Shown: positions 8,022 through 18,000 of the stretch, one piece after another | Layout of the letters: the number at the start of each line of letters is the position of its first letter | Numbering within the stretch: position 1 is the first letter of the stretch | DNA from: Candidatus Hydrogenedentota bacterium | Lineage (GTDB): Bacteria > Hydrogenedentota > Hydrogenedentia > Hydrogenedentales > SLHB01 | Assembly (NCBI GenBank): GCA_020849535.1 | Contig: JADLGB010000293.1 | Location: forward strand, 1-33,000 | DNA: 33,000 nt | Direction: 5' to 3' | The notes under the pieces: model-generated | The model's input: the letters and a program-made list of their open reading frames with translations, nothing else | Told to the model about the DNA's origin: nothing | The model's database searches: none | Position numbers and translations under genes: made by a program

Positions 8022-9341
8022 ATGAAGAAGGACTCACGAGGCAGAACGGGTACCCACGGCATCACGAGGCGCTCTTTCCTGAGGCGGGCCAGCGCCGCGG
8101 CAATGGTCGCGAGCGCCCCAACCATCATCCCGGCCTCGGCATTTGGGGCCGCCGACCGCATCACGGTGGCCAGCATCGGTACGGGCGGGCAAGGCACCAG
8201 CAACATGCGCGCCTTCCTGGCGCTGCCGGATGTGCGCGTGGTAGCCGTGTGCGACGTGGATGTACGCAACCGTGACAGCGCCAAACAGCAGGTGGATGAA
8301 ACCTACGGAGATCAAGGCTGCGCCGCATACACGGATTTTCGCGATATCATCGCGCGTGACGACATCGACGCAGTATCCATTGGCACGCCCGATCACTGGC
8401 ACTCAGTCATCACCGTCGCCGCGGCCCGCGCGGGCAAGGACGTCTACTGCGAAAAGCCGGTGTCGCTGACCGTCGCAGATGGCCGCGCCATGTGCGACGC
8501 GGTCGCGCGTCATGCACGGGTGCTTCAGACCGGCACGTGGCGGCGCTCGCGCCAGGGTTGCCGGCGCGCGTGCGAACTGGTGCGCAATGGGCGTATCGGC
8601 GACTTGCACACGATCCGCATCGGCGTTCCGAAAGGGTACGCGATACGGGGTGGAACCTTCGGGCCGAACACGTCCCCCGAACCGATTCCCGATGGATTCG
8701 ATTACGACATGTGGTTGGGTCCCGCGCCGTGGGCTCCCTACACCGAAGGACGCTGTCACTTCAATTTCCGCTGGATCATGGACTATTCCGAGGGCTACAT
8801 CTCCGACTGGGGCGCGCATTATTACGATATCGGCCAGTGGGCGAATGGGACGGACCGTACCGGCCCCGTTACCATTGAAGCTACCGGCGAATTTCCTAAG
8901 GAAGGCATTTACGATGCGCCCATCGATCATCTCATCACGTACACGTACGCCAACGGGGTGAAGATGATCTCCACCGCCACGGAGGATCCGGCACAATACG
9001 GGATGCGGTTTGAAGGCAGCGAAGGCTGGATCGAGGTGGAAAGCGACGTGATCAAGGCGTATCCTGAGAAGATTGCGGACTCCGTCATCGGGCCCAATGA
9101 GACGCATCTCTACGAGAGCGACAACCACCACGCGAACTTTATCGCGGCAATGCGGACTCGCGGAGAAACTGCGGCGCCTATCGAGATCGGCCATCGATCG
9201 GCATCGGTTTGCCACATCGGGTCCATCGCCCTTCTACTCGGACAAACGCTGAAGTGGAATCCCGATACCGAGCGATTCGAGAGTGATGACGAGGCCAACC
9301 GGATGCTGTCGCGTTCGATGCGCGCGCCTTGGCACGTATGA
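8022..9341 (+). CDS. Tat-exported Gfo/Idh/MocA oxidoreductase (tandem copy 1)
   Basis: A 439-residue NAD(P)-dependent sugar oxidoreductase family protein. A twin-arginine signal (TRRSFLRR, 15-22, then a hydrophobic stretch ending near ASAFGA) directs folded export. The Rossmann loop is GTGGQG (53-58), the family EKP motif is at 144-146, and a later WGAHYYDIG carries the conserved His/Asp pair. Exported members probably bind their nucleotide before Tat transport, as glucose-fructose oxidoreductase does. GGGAG within the previous gene's end serves as ribosome site. About half of its residues, including a YDMWLGP..WAPYTE..CHF block, match the next gene. Confidence 0.88.
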   Translation: MKKDSRGRTGTHGITRRSFLRRASAAAMVASAPTIIPASAFGAADRITVASIGTGGQGTSNMRAFLALPDVRVVAVCDVDVRNRDSAKQQVDETYGDQGCAAYTDFRDIIARDDIDAVSIGTPDHWHSVITVAAARAGKDVYCEKPVSLTVADGRAMCDAVARHARVLQTGTWRRSRQGCRRACELVRNGRIGDLHTIRIGVPKGYAIRGGTFGPNTSPEPIPDGFDYDMWLGPAPWAPYTEGRCHFNFRWIMDYSEGYISDWGAHYYDIGQWANGTDRTGPVTIEATGEFPKEGIYDAPIDHLITYTYANGVKMISTATEDPAQYGMRFEGSEGWIEVESDVIKAYPEKIADSVIGPNETHLYESDNHHANFIAAMRTRGETAAPIEIGHRSASVCHIGSIALLLGQTLKWNPDTERFESDDEANRMLSRSMRAPWHV

Positions 9342-9426
9342 ATACCTCACTGTGGAAATGCATCCCTCTCGCGAGGGAGTAGTCATAGGGGAGAGAAGAG
9401 TCGCCCACAGGGGCAAAGGAGATCGT

Positions 9427-10779
9427 ATGGCGGCGAAGAGATCGAGTGGAGCAACCAAACCGGGAGGGGGACACAGCCGGCGGCAATTTCTGAAGCGCGG
9501 CGCCCTTGCCGCCGCGGGGGCCGTGGGCTTCCCATATATCGTGCCCGCGTCGGCCTTGGGACTGGATGGGACTATCGCGCCCAGCAACCGCATCACCATC
9601 GCGTCGATAGGTGTCGGAGGACAAGGTACGGGGAATCTGCGCGCCTTCCTTGGCCAGCCCGACACGCAAGTACTCGCGGTCTGCGACGTGGACTGCAATC
9701 ACCGCGACCGCGCGAAACAGATTGTCGAGGAGACCTACGGCGCAAAGATGACCTCCGGTGAATACAAGGGCTGCGACTTCTATACAGATTTCCGGGAAGT
9801 GCTCGCTCGGCCCGATGTCGACGCGGTGTGTATCACGACTCCCGACTTCTGGCACGCAGTGATCGCGGTTGCCGCAGCGGAAGCTGGCAAGGACATGTAC
9901 TGCGAGAAGCCGCTCGCGAATTCGATTGGGGAAGGCCGCGCGGTGGTCAACGCGGTGAATCGCTACGGCCGGGTGTTTCAGACGGGCAGCCACGAGCGCA
10001 GCCGCAGCAACGCGCGGTACGCCTGCGAACTGGTCCGCAACGGGCGTATCGGCAAGTTGCACACCATTCACGTGAACCTGCCCCTCGATCACTACGACCT
10101 CAATCTGAATGTGGGCCCGATGCCCGTGCCGGAAGGTTTTGACTACGACATGTGGCTGGGGCCACGCCCTTGGGCGCCGTACACCGAGCTGCGCTGTCAT
10201 TTCTTCTTCCGATTCATCCTGGACTATTCCGGCGGCGAGGTGACCGACCGCGGAGCCCACATCATCGACCTCGGGCAATTGGGCAACGCCACCGATCGCA
10301 CCGGCCCGCAGACCGTCTCCGGGTGGGGCGAGTTCCCACGCGAAGGGCTTTTCAACACCGCAAAGAAGTTCGAGTTCCAGTTCACGTACGCCAATGGCGT
10401 GAAGATGATCTGCAAAAGCGAAGGCACGCGCGGCGTGAAGTTCGAGGGCACCGACGGGTGGGTCTTCATTCACATCCACGGCGGCAACCTGGAAGCGGAA
10501 CCCGCCTCGCTTCTGAAGGAGATCATCGGGCCCAACGAAGAGCATTTGGGCCGCAGCCCGGGGCACCACCGCGATTTCCTCAACAATGTGAAGCTTCGCG
10601 GCGAGTGCTTCGCGCCGCCCGAGGTGGGCCACCGCTCGGCGTCCATGTGTCACCTTGCGAACATCGCAATGAAGCTGGGCCGCGAATTGAAGTGGGACCC
10701 CGACAAGGAACTCTTCACGAACGACTCCGAAGCCAACAGCCTGCTGATGCCCTCGCTCCGTGCCCCGTGGCACGTGTAG
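9427..10779 (+). CDS. Tat-exported Gfo/Idh/MocA oxidoreductase (tandem copy 2)
   Basis: A 450-residue paralogue of the preceding protein. It has the Tat motif SRRQFLKR (17-24), Rossmann loop GVGGQG (62-67), EKP at 160-162 and a DRGAHIIDLG segment in the catalytic region. Compared with copy 1 it has short insertions after the signal peptide and near residues 106-115. The ATG at 9427 has AAAGGAG at 9415-9421, 5 nt away; the longer frame from 9283 overlaps copy 1. Both copies end with the same RAPWHV sequence, showing a tandem duplication. Its substrate is unknown. Confidence 0.88.
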   Translation: MAAKRSSGATKPGGGHSRRQFLKRGALAAAGAVGFPYIVPASALGLDGTIAPSNRITIASIGVGGQGTGNLRAFLGQPDTQVLAVCDVDCNHRDRAKQIVEETYGAKMTSGEYKGCDFYTDFREVLARPDVDAVCITTPDFWHAVIAVAAAEAGKDMYCEKPLANSIGEGRAVVNAVNRYGRVFQTGSHERSRSNARYACELVRNGRIGKLHTIHVNLPLDHYDLNLNVGPMPVPEGFDYDMWLGPRPWAPYTELRCHFFFRFILDYSGGEVTDRGAHIIDLGQLGNATDRTGPQTVSGWGEFPREGLFNTAKKFEFQFTYANGVKMICKSEGTRGVKFEGTDGWVFIHIHGGNLEAEPASLLKEIIGPNEEHLGRSPGHHRDFLNNVKLRGECFAPPEVGHRSASMCHLANIAMKLGRELKWDPDKELFTNDSEANSLLMPSLRAPWHV

Positions 10780-10801
10780 GCGGAATCGAGATAAGGAAGG
10801 A

Positions 10802-12805
10802 ATGAACATCATGTATCGTGATTCGAACACCAAAGTCCAAACGGCCTTCAGACGGTCCGCACTGTGCAACGTGCTCGCCGTCTCTCTGGTACTTCTCGCG
10901 GGCCCCGCTTTCGCCGCCGATCCGCCTCCGCTTGAAGACGCGCTGAAGCAACTCGCAACCTACGAGTTTGGCCAGAACCGTGAAATGCTGAGCGTCGTCG
11001 AGGATTATTGCCGCCTCAGCTACGGCGCACCCCAAACCCGCGCTCTGGTCGAAGACGGTCTTATCGGCCTTCTGAAGTCCGACTCAACCTATGACTGCAA
11101 GGACTTCGTGTGCCGCCAGCTCTGCGTGATTGGCTCTGACAAGTCCGTGCCCGTGCTCGGCGGCATGCTGACCGACGAAAAGTACTCGAACATCGCGCGC
11201 TACGCGCTCGAAGGCATCGAGGGGAAAGCAGCGGACAAAGCCTTCATCAAAGCCCTCGGCAAGACCAGCGGCAAGGTCCAGATCGGGATCATCAATTCCC
11301 TGGGCGCGCGCGGTTCTGAGGATAGCGTGCGCGCGATGGCCAAACTACTGGATTCATCCGATCCCATGGTGGCGCAGGCAGCCGCCGCGGCGTTGGGACA
11401 TATTGGCGGCCCGGATGCCGCCACGGCAATAGCTGAGGCCCGCGCGAATGCAGCGCCCGAGGTCAAGCAATCGCTCGACGACGGCTATCTGCTGTGCGCC
11501 GCGAAGGCCGCCTCTGCGGGCAACATTGACGAAGCCATGGCCATCTACTCGACCTTGAACAATCCGGCGGAGGCCAAGCAGACGCAACTCGCCGCGATTC
11601 AAGGTATCGCCAGCGTTCAAGGGCCCGACGCCGCCCCTATGTTGATCGATCTGTTAAAGGGAGACGATCCCAAGCTGCAGGCTATCGCGGCGGGTACGCT
11701 GCGCAAGATGGAGGCGCCCGTGGTATTCGCGGCGCTGGCGGGAGAGCTGCCCAATCTCGGCCCGCAGGCTCAGATGCTTGCGCTCTACATCCTGCGCCAG
11801 CATCCCGACGCGGCCGCGAAGGACCCCATCACCGCACTGACGAAAAGTGACGTGGCCGATGTTCGCATCGCGGCCATCGAAGCCCTCGGCGCAAACGGCG
11901 ACGCATCCACCATTCCCCTCCTCGCCGAAATCGCCACGGGCACCGACGCCGAAGCGGCCAAGTATGCCAGCAGCAGCCTTGATGCATTGCGCGGAGATGT
12001 TGACGCGGCCTTCGTCGAACTCGCAAAGTCCGCCGCTACGCCGATACGCGGCGAGTTGATTCGCAGCTTGGCGGTGCGTGGCGCAGTGAGCGCCTTGCCA
12101 TACCTCCTGGAGTCCGCCGTCGACGCGGACGCCACCGTGCGTACCCACTCATTCGATGCCTTGGGTGCCCTGGGGTCCGCCGAGCAATTGCCGGCATTGA
12201 TCGACTTGCTCGTAAAGATGAACGGCAACGAGGCGCAGACGGCCGCCGAAAACGCCATCGTCGCAGTCGTGCAGAAGTCCGATCCTGCCGGGCAGCCTGC
12301 TGCTCCAGTTATCGCCGCGCTTCAAGGCATGAAAGGCAAGGCGGACGTGCGCGCCTCGTTCGTACGCGTACTTGGGAGAACCGGCGACCCGTCCGCGCTG
12401 ACCGTCCTGCGTGAATGCGCCAACGCTAAGAAGGGGGATGCGGTGAAGGATGCCGCGATCCGCGCCTTGGCCGATTGGCCCACCACGGACACGTTGGCGG
12501 ACCTCCAGGCCCTGGCGTCCGGCGCGGGCAGCGACACGAACAAGGCCCTCGCATTCCGCGGTTTCATGCGTCTGCTCCGCCTTCCAGTGGAACGGCCCAT
12601 GGAGGAGACCTTGCGGCTCTATGGCGAGGCCTTCAAGATGGCCGCAACGCCGGATGACAAACGGCTGGTCCTCGCCGGCCTGGCGGAAATCAAGGATGCG
12701 CGCGCGCTCGCACTGCTTGAGCCTTTCCTGAACGATGAAGCAGTCAAAGCGGAAGCCGCGCAGGCGGCTGAACAGATCAAGAAGAACACAACGCCCCAGC
12801 AATAG
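10802..12805 (+). CDS. Secreted HEAT-repeat protein
   Basis: A 667-residue exported helical-repeat protein. A Sec signal peptide runs to about AGPAFA, followed by ADPPPLEDALKQL. The rest is a series of roughly 30-residue HEAT-like repeats rich in Ala, Leu and Asp, with repeated hallmarks such as AALGHIGG, IEALGANG and FDALGALG. Such scaffolds bind partner proteins; no catalytic motif is seen. Two starts compete, ATG 10802 and ATG 10811; AAGGAAGG at 10793-10800 fits either. It lies 22 nt after the second Gfo/Idh gene and is probably the last gene of that operon, as a hairpin follows. Confidence 0.85.
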   Translation: MNIMYRDSNTKVQTAFRRSALCNVLAVSLVLLAGPAFAADPPPLEDALKQLATYEFGQNREMLSVVEDYCRLSYGAPQTRALVEDGLIGLLKSDSTYDCKDFVCRQLCVIGSDKSVPVLGGMLTDEKYSNIARYALEGIEGKAADKAFIKALGKTSGKVQIGIINSLGARGSEDSVRAMAKLLDSSDPMVAQAAAAALGHIGGPDAATAIAEARANAAPEVKQSLDDGYLLCAAKAASAGNIDEAMAIYSTLNNPAEAKQTQLAAIQGIASVQGPDAAPMLIDLLKGDDPKLQAIAAGTLRKMEAPVVFAALAGELPNLGPQAQMLALYILRQHPDAAAKDPITALTKSDVADVRIAAIEALGANGDASTIPLLAEIATGTDAEAAKYASSSLDALRGDVDAAFVELAKSAATPIRGELIRSLAVRGAVSALPYLLESAVDADATVRTHSFDALGALGSAEQLPALIDLLVKMNGNEAQTAAENAIVAVVQKSDPAGQPAAPVIAALQGMKGKADVRASFVRVLGRTGDPSALTVLRECANAKKGDAVKDAAIRALADWPTTDTLADLQALASGAGSDTNKALAFRGFMRLLRLPVERPMEETLRLYGEAFKMAATPDDKRLVLAGLAEIKDARALALLEPFLNDEAVKAEAAQAAEQIKKNTTPQQ

Positions 12806-12813
12806 CACGATTC

Positions 12814-12859
12814 CGGGCGGGATGGCGCGTACAAGGCGCTGTCCCGCCCGTCGTATTTT
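12814..12859 (+). terminator. Rho-independent-like terminator
   Basis: CGGGCGGGA (12814-12822) pairs perfectly with TCCCGCCCG (12842-12850), a 9-bp GC stem with a GCGC/GCGC inner helix. TCGTATTTT follows. The T-run is short, but the position right after the HEAT gene fits an operon end. Confidence 0.6.
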
Positions 12860-12956
12860 CCTTGGACACAGCCAAGCTGAACGCGGCTGACAAATCATGT
12901 ACAATCACTCTTTTTCGTCCTTACAACGCATGACTCGTGAACGGCCATCCAGATCG

Positions 12957-14819
12957 ATGTTGAATACCGACAAGAAACGCAAGTTGCAGTGGTCCGATGT
13001 GTGGCGCGAAGCGCGCGACCTGATCTGGCGCCACCGCCGGCGCCTCGCGCTGGGCATGTCGCTCATGCTCGTTAGCCGCGCGGCGGGCTGGGTATTGCCC
13101 GCCTCATCCAAATTCGTGGTGGACACTATACTGGGCCACGCGGACCCATCGGGGGTCCCTGAAGACCCAGCCGTTTGGGCAGAACGAATCAAGATGCTCT
13201 GGCTGGTCGCCGGAGCCGTGGGCGCCGCGACAGTCGTGCAAGCCATTACATCGTTCGCAAATTCGCAGATCATCGGCGTCGCCGCGCAGAAGGCCATCAC
13301 TGACATGCGACGCCGCGTGCAGCGTCACGTTTCGCGCTTGCCCGTGCGCTTCTTCGACTCCACCCAGACCGGCGTGCTCATTTCCCGCATCATGACCGAC
13401 GCGGAGGGCATTCGGAACTTGGTCGGCACGGGCCTCCTGCAGCTCGTCGGCGGCGTCATCACGGGCATCATCGCGCTCTGCGTACTGCTCTGGCTCAATT
13501 GGAAACTTACCACGCTGACCATTCTCGCCCTGTCCGCGTATGGCGCGTTCATGGCGGTCGTCTTCCGGCGCCTCCGCCCCATCTTTCGCGCGCGCGGCCA
13601 GATCAACGCGGAAGTCACCGGGCGTCTCTCGGAGTCGCTGGGCGGCATCCGCATCGTCAAGGCATATACCGCCGAACGCCGCGAGCAACTTGTGTTCACT
13701 CATGGCGCGCACCGCCTCCTGCGCAACGTGGCCAAATCCATGACCGGCGTCTCCGCGACCACGGCCATCTCCACCGTCGTCGTGGGCGTCATCGGCGTCA
13801 TTGTTATCATTGTCGGCGGGAACTCCATTCTCACCGGCGCCATGACCATCGGCGACTTCATCCTCTACATTGCCTCGACGTTCATGCTGGCCGCTCCCGT
13901 GGTGCAGATCGCCGCCGTCGGCACGCAAATCAGCGATGCCTTCGCGGGCCTGGACAGGATTCACGAAGTCTTATCCATGAAGACGGAAGATGAAGACGAG
14001 GAGCAGAAACTGCCGGTAGAATCCATCCGGGGCGACGTGGTCTTCGAGGAAGTGTGTTTCGAGTATGTACCGGGCGTGCCCGTACTCAAGGGCGTGTCGT
14101 TCCACGCGCCCGCGGGATCGACCACCGCACTGGTCGGCTCTAGCGGCTCGGGCAAGAGCACGCTCATCTCGCTGGTCATGGCGTTCAACCGGCCGACCTC
14201 GGGAAGAGTCCTCGTCGATGGCAATGACCTGAACGCGATCCGGCTGCGCGACTATCGCGACCACCTCGGCATCGTCATGCAGGACAATTTCCTGTTCGAC
14301 GGCACCATCGCCGACAACATCCGCTTCTCCGCTCCGAACGCGAGCCTTGAAGAAGCCATCAGCGTCAGCAAGATCGCCCATTCGCACGAGTTTGTTGACA
14401 GTTTCGAGAACAAGTACGAGACCATCGTCGGCGAGCGGGGCGTGCGCCTCTCGGGCGGACAGCGCCAACGCATCGCCATCGCGCGGGCCATCCTCGCTGA
14501 CCCGAGCATCCTCATCCTCGACGAGGCGACCTCGAGCCTCGACAGCGAAAGCGAGGCACTCATCCAAGACGGCCTGCGCGCCCTGCGCCAGGGCCGCACG
14601 ACCTTCGTCATCGCCCACCGCCTCTCCACGATTCGCAGCGCCGACCAGATCCTGGTGATGGAAGGTGGAGAGATCGTCGAACGCGGCACCCACGAGGAAC
14701 TGCTCGAACTGAACGGACGCTACCGCCAGCTTTACGACAAGCAGTACCGCCTCGAAACCGATCAGTTCATCAACCCCGGCGAAGACTTCACGCCCGATCT
14801 GCCCAAAGCGGAAGTGTAG
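12957..14819 (+). CDS. ABC exporter, fused membrane and ATPase domains (MsbA-like)
   Basis: A 620-residue half-transporter expected to act as a homodimer in the inner membrane. Six membrane segments lie in residues 30-330, then a nucleotide-binding domain: Walker A GSSGSGKST near 393, Q-loop VMQDNFLF near 441, signature LSGGQRQR near 498, Walker B ILILDEATSSLD near 518 and the switch AHRLST near 552. Substrates of this class include lipids, peptides and drugs; none can be inferred. Start choice is uncertain: ATGs at 12897, 12930 and 12957 are in frame without a clear ribosome site. 12957 was preferred because a TACAAT at 12900-12905 may be the -10 box and the family-like sequence starts there. 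Confidence 0.85.
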   Translation: MLNTDKKRKLQWSDVWREARDLIWRHRRRLALGMSLMLVSRAAGWVLPASSKFVVDTILGHADPSGVPEDPAVWAERIKMLWLVAGAVGAATVVQAITSFANSQIIGVAAQKAITDMRRRVQRHVSRLPVRFFDSTQTGVLISRIMTDAEGIRNLVGTGLLQLVGGVITGIIALCVLLWLNWKLTTLTILALSAYGAFMAVVFRRLRPIFRARGQINAEVTGRLSESLGGIRIVKAYTAERREQLVFTHGAHRLLRNVAKSMTGVSATTAISTVVVGVIGVIVIIVGGNSILTGAMTIGDFILYIASTFMLAAPVVQIAAVGTQISDAFAGLDRIHEVLSMKTEDEDEEQKLPVESIRGDVVFEEVCFEYVPGVPVLKGVSFHAPAGSTTALVGSSGSGKSTLISLVMAFNRPTSGRVLVDGNDLNAIRLRDYRDHLGIVMQDNFLFDGTIADNIRFSAPNASLEEAISVSKIAHSHEFVDSFENKYETIVGERGVRLSGGQRQRIAIARAILADPSILILDEATSSLDSESEALIQDGLRALRQGRTTFVIAHRLSTIRSADQILVMEGGEIVERGTHEELLELNGRYRQLYDKQYRLETDQFINPGEDFTPDLPKAEV

Positions 14820-14900
14820 CGCCTATTGCAGTTCTCTGCGCGAATGCCCACCCTTTCGCCGCGCGGAGACCGAGGCTCGCCCACCGAGGAATTTGATCAT

Positions 14901-14927
14901 AGGCATCCCCGCCGGGGTAGAATGCCT
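14901..14927 (+). other. Stem-loop upstream of the diheme gene
   Basis: AGGCAT (14901-14906) pairs with ATGCCT (14922-14927), and inside it CCCC (14907-14910) pairs with GGGG (14914-14917) around a GCC loop. It could terminate the ABC gene transcript or act in the leader of the next gene; no T-run follows. Confidence 0.35.
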
Positions 14928-14984
14928 CGTAATCTGGGCTGTACCGGTACCGCCGCCTCATCACTGCGGCTTGGTTCCGGCGAA

Positions 14985-15000
14985 CTTCGTACAATCGAAG
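14985..15000 (+). promoter_or_regulatory. Palindrome around a TACAAT box
   Basis: CTTCG (14985-14989) and CGAAG (14996-15000) flank TACAAT (14990-14995), 28 nt before the ATG at 15028. TACAAT may be a -10 box inside an operator-like palindrome. No strong -35 stands 17 nt upstream. Confidence 0.3.
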
Positions 15001-15027
15001 TCACATGCTGCAAGGAGCCCGGTAGTC

Positions 15028-18000
15028 ATGAGTCATGCCTGTGTCCTTCTGCGCTTGTTTGTCGCCGGTGTCGGGGTCTTCTGTACCGTGGCGGCGTTTG
15101 CCGCGGAACCCGACGCTCCACCTGCCGTCATTCCCCTGAACGGCAATATTCGCATCCAACTCGCACCGGGCGGTTCGACCCCATTGACCATCGGACATGT
15201 ATCGCCCGGAGTTACTTATGCCGTAAACGTCGGCCTGCTTACAGCGGGTCTCGCGGAGGACGAAACCGTCAATGTAGCAATTCAGCTTCCGGACGGTACC
15301 GGCCTCTCCAAGACGCTCCACTCCGGCGACCCCAGCTACTACATCCCCCTTCGTATGTCCAATCAGGCCGCCCCGGGTCCGGCGCAGGTCCTGTTGGATC
15401 GGCCCGTGTCGTCTGCGTTGCGTTCCCTTGGGTGCGACATCGCGTGGACGAGTCTGGGCGGTACCGAAGAACAGAACCGGTTCGAAGCGGAACCCAACGA
15501 TACTCCCGAAATGGCCAACCCCCTGGTCGTGGGGACGCCCGTCGAAGGCAGTGCCGATGACGTCGAGTATCTCGACCACCAGGACGAAGGCAAGGGCGGC
15601 CTGGACTGGTTTCGAATTGAGGTAACTGATGAGGAGCCGCGTCTCGTCATCTTCGAACTGGATGTCCCTGACCGGGACGTCTCAGTGAATATGCGGGTGT
15701 ACACGCTGGACCCGGCGAACCAGGGCTGGCCGATTCCTTACCTCGAAGGCAAGGATCCCATGGAGATCGTTCACGACCGCGAGCGGGAGCGTTACTCCAA
15801 GAGTGTCACCCGGGTCTTTACGAAGGGCACATATTATCTCGAGGTCAATGCCAACCATCCGCGTTATACGATTCAAACGTACGCGTATCCCGTGCCGCCC
15901 TATACCGATCCAAAGCTGGCGGTCGAAGTGGGTTCCCGCTACATCATGGATGTCGGCGACGCGTGGTTTGCGCAGGTGCCCCGGGAAGGAAACATCTTCC
16001 GCCGCGCCCAGAATATGCATGAAACGGCTATGCGATGCACCGCTTGTCACCCTGCGGTATTTTCGACGGAAGCCAACCTCGTGGCGCATCGCAACGGCTA
16101 CCCCATCCCTTCGAAGGCCAATTTCCGCTACGTTGTGGAACGCGTGTACAACAGCATCACTCCGTTCTATGGCCCCGATGGACTTTGGTGGCAGCGTTTC
16201 ATCGCTATCCCGCTGCAGTCTCAGGCCAAGCAGGGAGGTATTCTCGCGGACTTTGAACGCCAGATCAGTGGACGTGAAACCAATATCCTGGAGCGCTTCG
16301 GGCCCCTTATTCGTTCTGCGTGGCTAAATCGTACCGAAATGCCAGCCGACGAACAGAACGGTGTCGTCCCCCTGGACAGCAAGTTCGGCTTCGCCTGGCG
16401 CGACTGGCGGATGCTGAACGAGTGTTTTCGCCGCACCGGAGAACAATCCTATGCGCAAGCCGCGGCGGACCTGGAGAAGGTCTTTACATCGCAGGAAGCA
16501 CAAGCCCGAATAGAAACGTTGCAGGACCGCATACATCTCTTGCTGGGCTTGGGATACATGGGGAGGGAGAAGTACTGCGAGCGCATTGCCTCGCTCACGG
16601 CGGAGTTGCTCGCGCTCCAAAACGAGAATGGGGGCTGGGACGAAGAGGGTAAGCAGGACGGGACCAGCGCCGAGTATACGACCGGCCAGATGTTGTACAC
16701 GTTCGTCGAGACAGGCTTGCGCATGGAGCAGGAACCCCGCCTGGAGCGGGCCGCGCAATGGCTGCTGTCGCGGCAACAACCGTTTGGAGGGTGGTTTCAG
16801 ACGGACACGCACGAGAACTTCCGCACCCCCATGCGGGAAACGCGCTACGCTGTCATGGCTTTGGCCTCGCTCTACCCAAAGGGTGAAGCGCTCCACGGAT
16901 TGGGAAATCTGGACGGAGGACCTCCGGCCATTGCCTCCCCGGGCGCTCCGGCAGCGGAAGTGTTGAATTCCCTGGAGAATGTCTGGGACGTGCCGTGTGA
17001 AAAGCTCGATGCGCTGGTCGTTGCCACCTTGCCCCTGCTCGACCGGCCGGAGCCGCCGGTACGCGCAGCCGCGGCGGCCTTGCTCGGCCGCGTAGGCGAA
17101 AACGAAAGTGTAGCTCCTCTGATGCCCCTCCTGCGCGACCCGTCGAAGCTGGTCTGGAGGGAGGCCGCCTGGGCCATGCGGCAGTTGGGCAACAAGGGGT
17201 ATGGTGCAGAGGCGCTGAAGGTAGCCCTGCAAAGTGCTGACCCGCTCGCACGCCGGTCCGCAGTCCGGGTGTTTGCCTACCAGTTCCAGGAGATGGACAC
17301 GCGCCTCGATATCGCCGAGACCCTCTTCCCCTTGTTGTCGGACCCTGACCTTTTGACGCGGCTCCAGGCCGTTCGTACGCTGCGTCAATGGTGGTACCGG
17401 TCTGACCGTCCCGAGTTCAAGGCATCCATCGTCAACGCGTTCATCGAACGCATGGGCGTCGAGGGGGAAGTCCCGCTCATGCGCACCAATCTCGCGCAGA
17501 ACATGTACATCCTCCTTGATGAAAACCAGAGCGGCGGAGTGAGCATGCAACGCAACATCCGCGACCTGCCGAAGGATATGGGCGAACGTGTGCTTCAGGG
17601 ACGTGTCTCCGTTGAACAGAGCATTCTGTTGGAACCCGTTTTGACTGCGCTCGCCTCGGGCAATGAACTGCAACGTGAGGCCTTGCTCGAGAGTTTCGAT
17701 GGTTCATTCTTTAAGGGCCGCTACTACGCCAGAGTACCTCGCGACATGATCGACGTAGGCAATGACCGCGAGTTCAGCTTCATGTTTCTGCCGGACATGA
17801 CGTATCTGGACGCCACCCTTGGCAAACTCATCGACACCGAGTCGCGCGCGGCCCAGAAACGGCGCGGACTCCAGCTCGCAAGCTTCTTCGAAATGCCGGG
17901 CCAGTCTAATTCCACCTCCCTTCAGACCACTCTGCTGGCCTCCATGTACGCCGAAGATTCCGCCCTGCGTGAAACCGCGCGCGATGTGGTGCGCCGGGAC

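Noticed and set aside
9364..9377. CCCTC-TCGC-GAGGG hairpin between the tandem Gfo/Idh genes
   Set aside because: Only 5 bp with no T-run; too weak to call a terminator inside the operon.
9178..10869. 563-residue open frame on the minus strand
   Set aside because: Antisense to the second Gfo/Idh gene; high GC at third positions makes such long shadows.
16324..17673. 449-residue open frame on the minus strand
   Set aside because: Antisense to the diheme gene, no recognisable domains.
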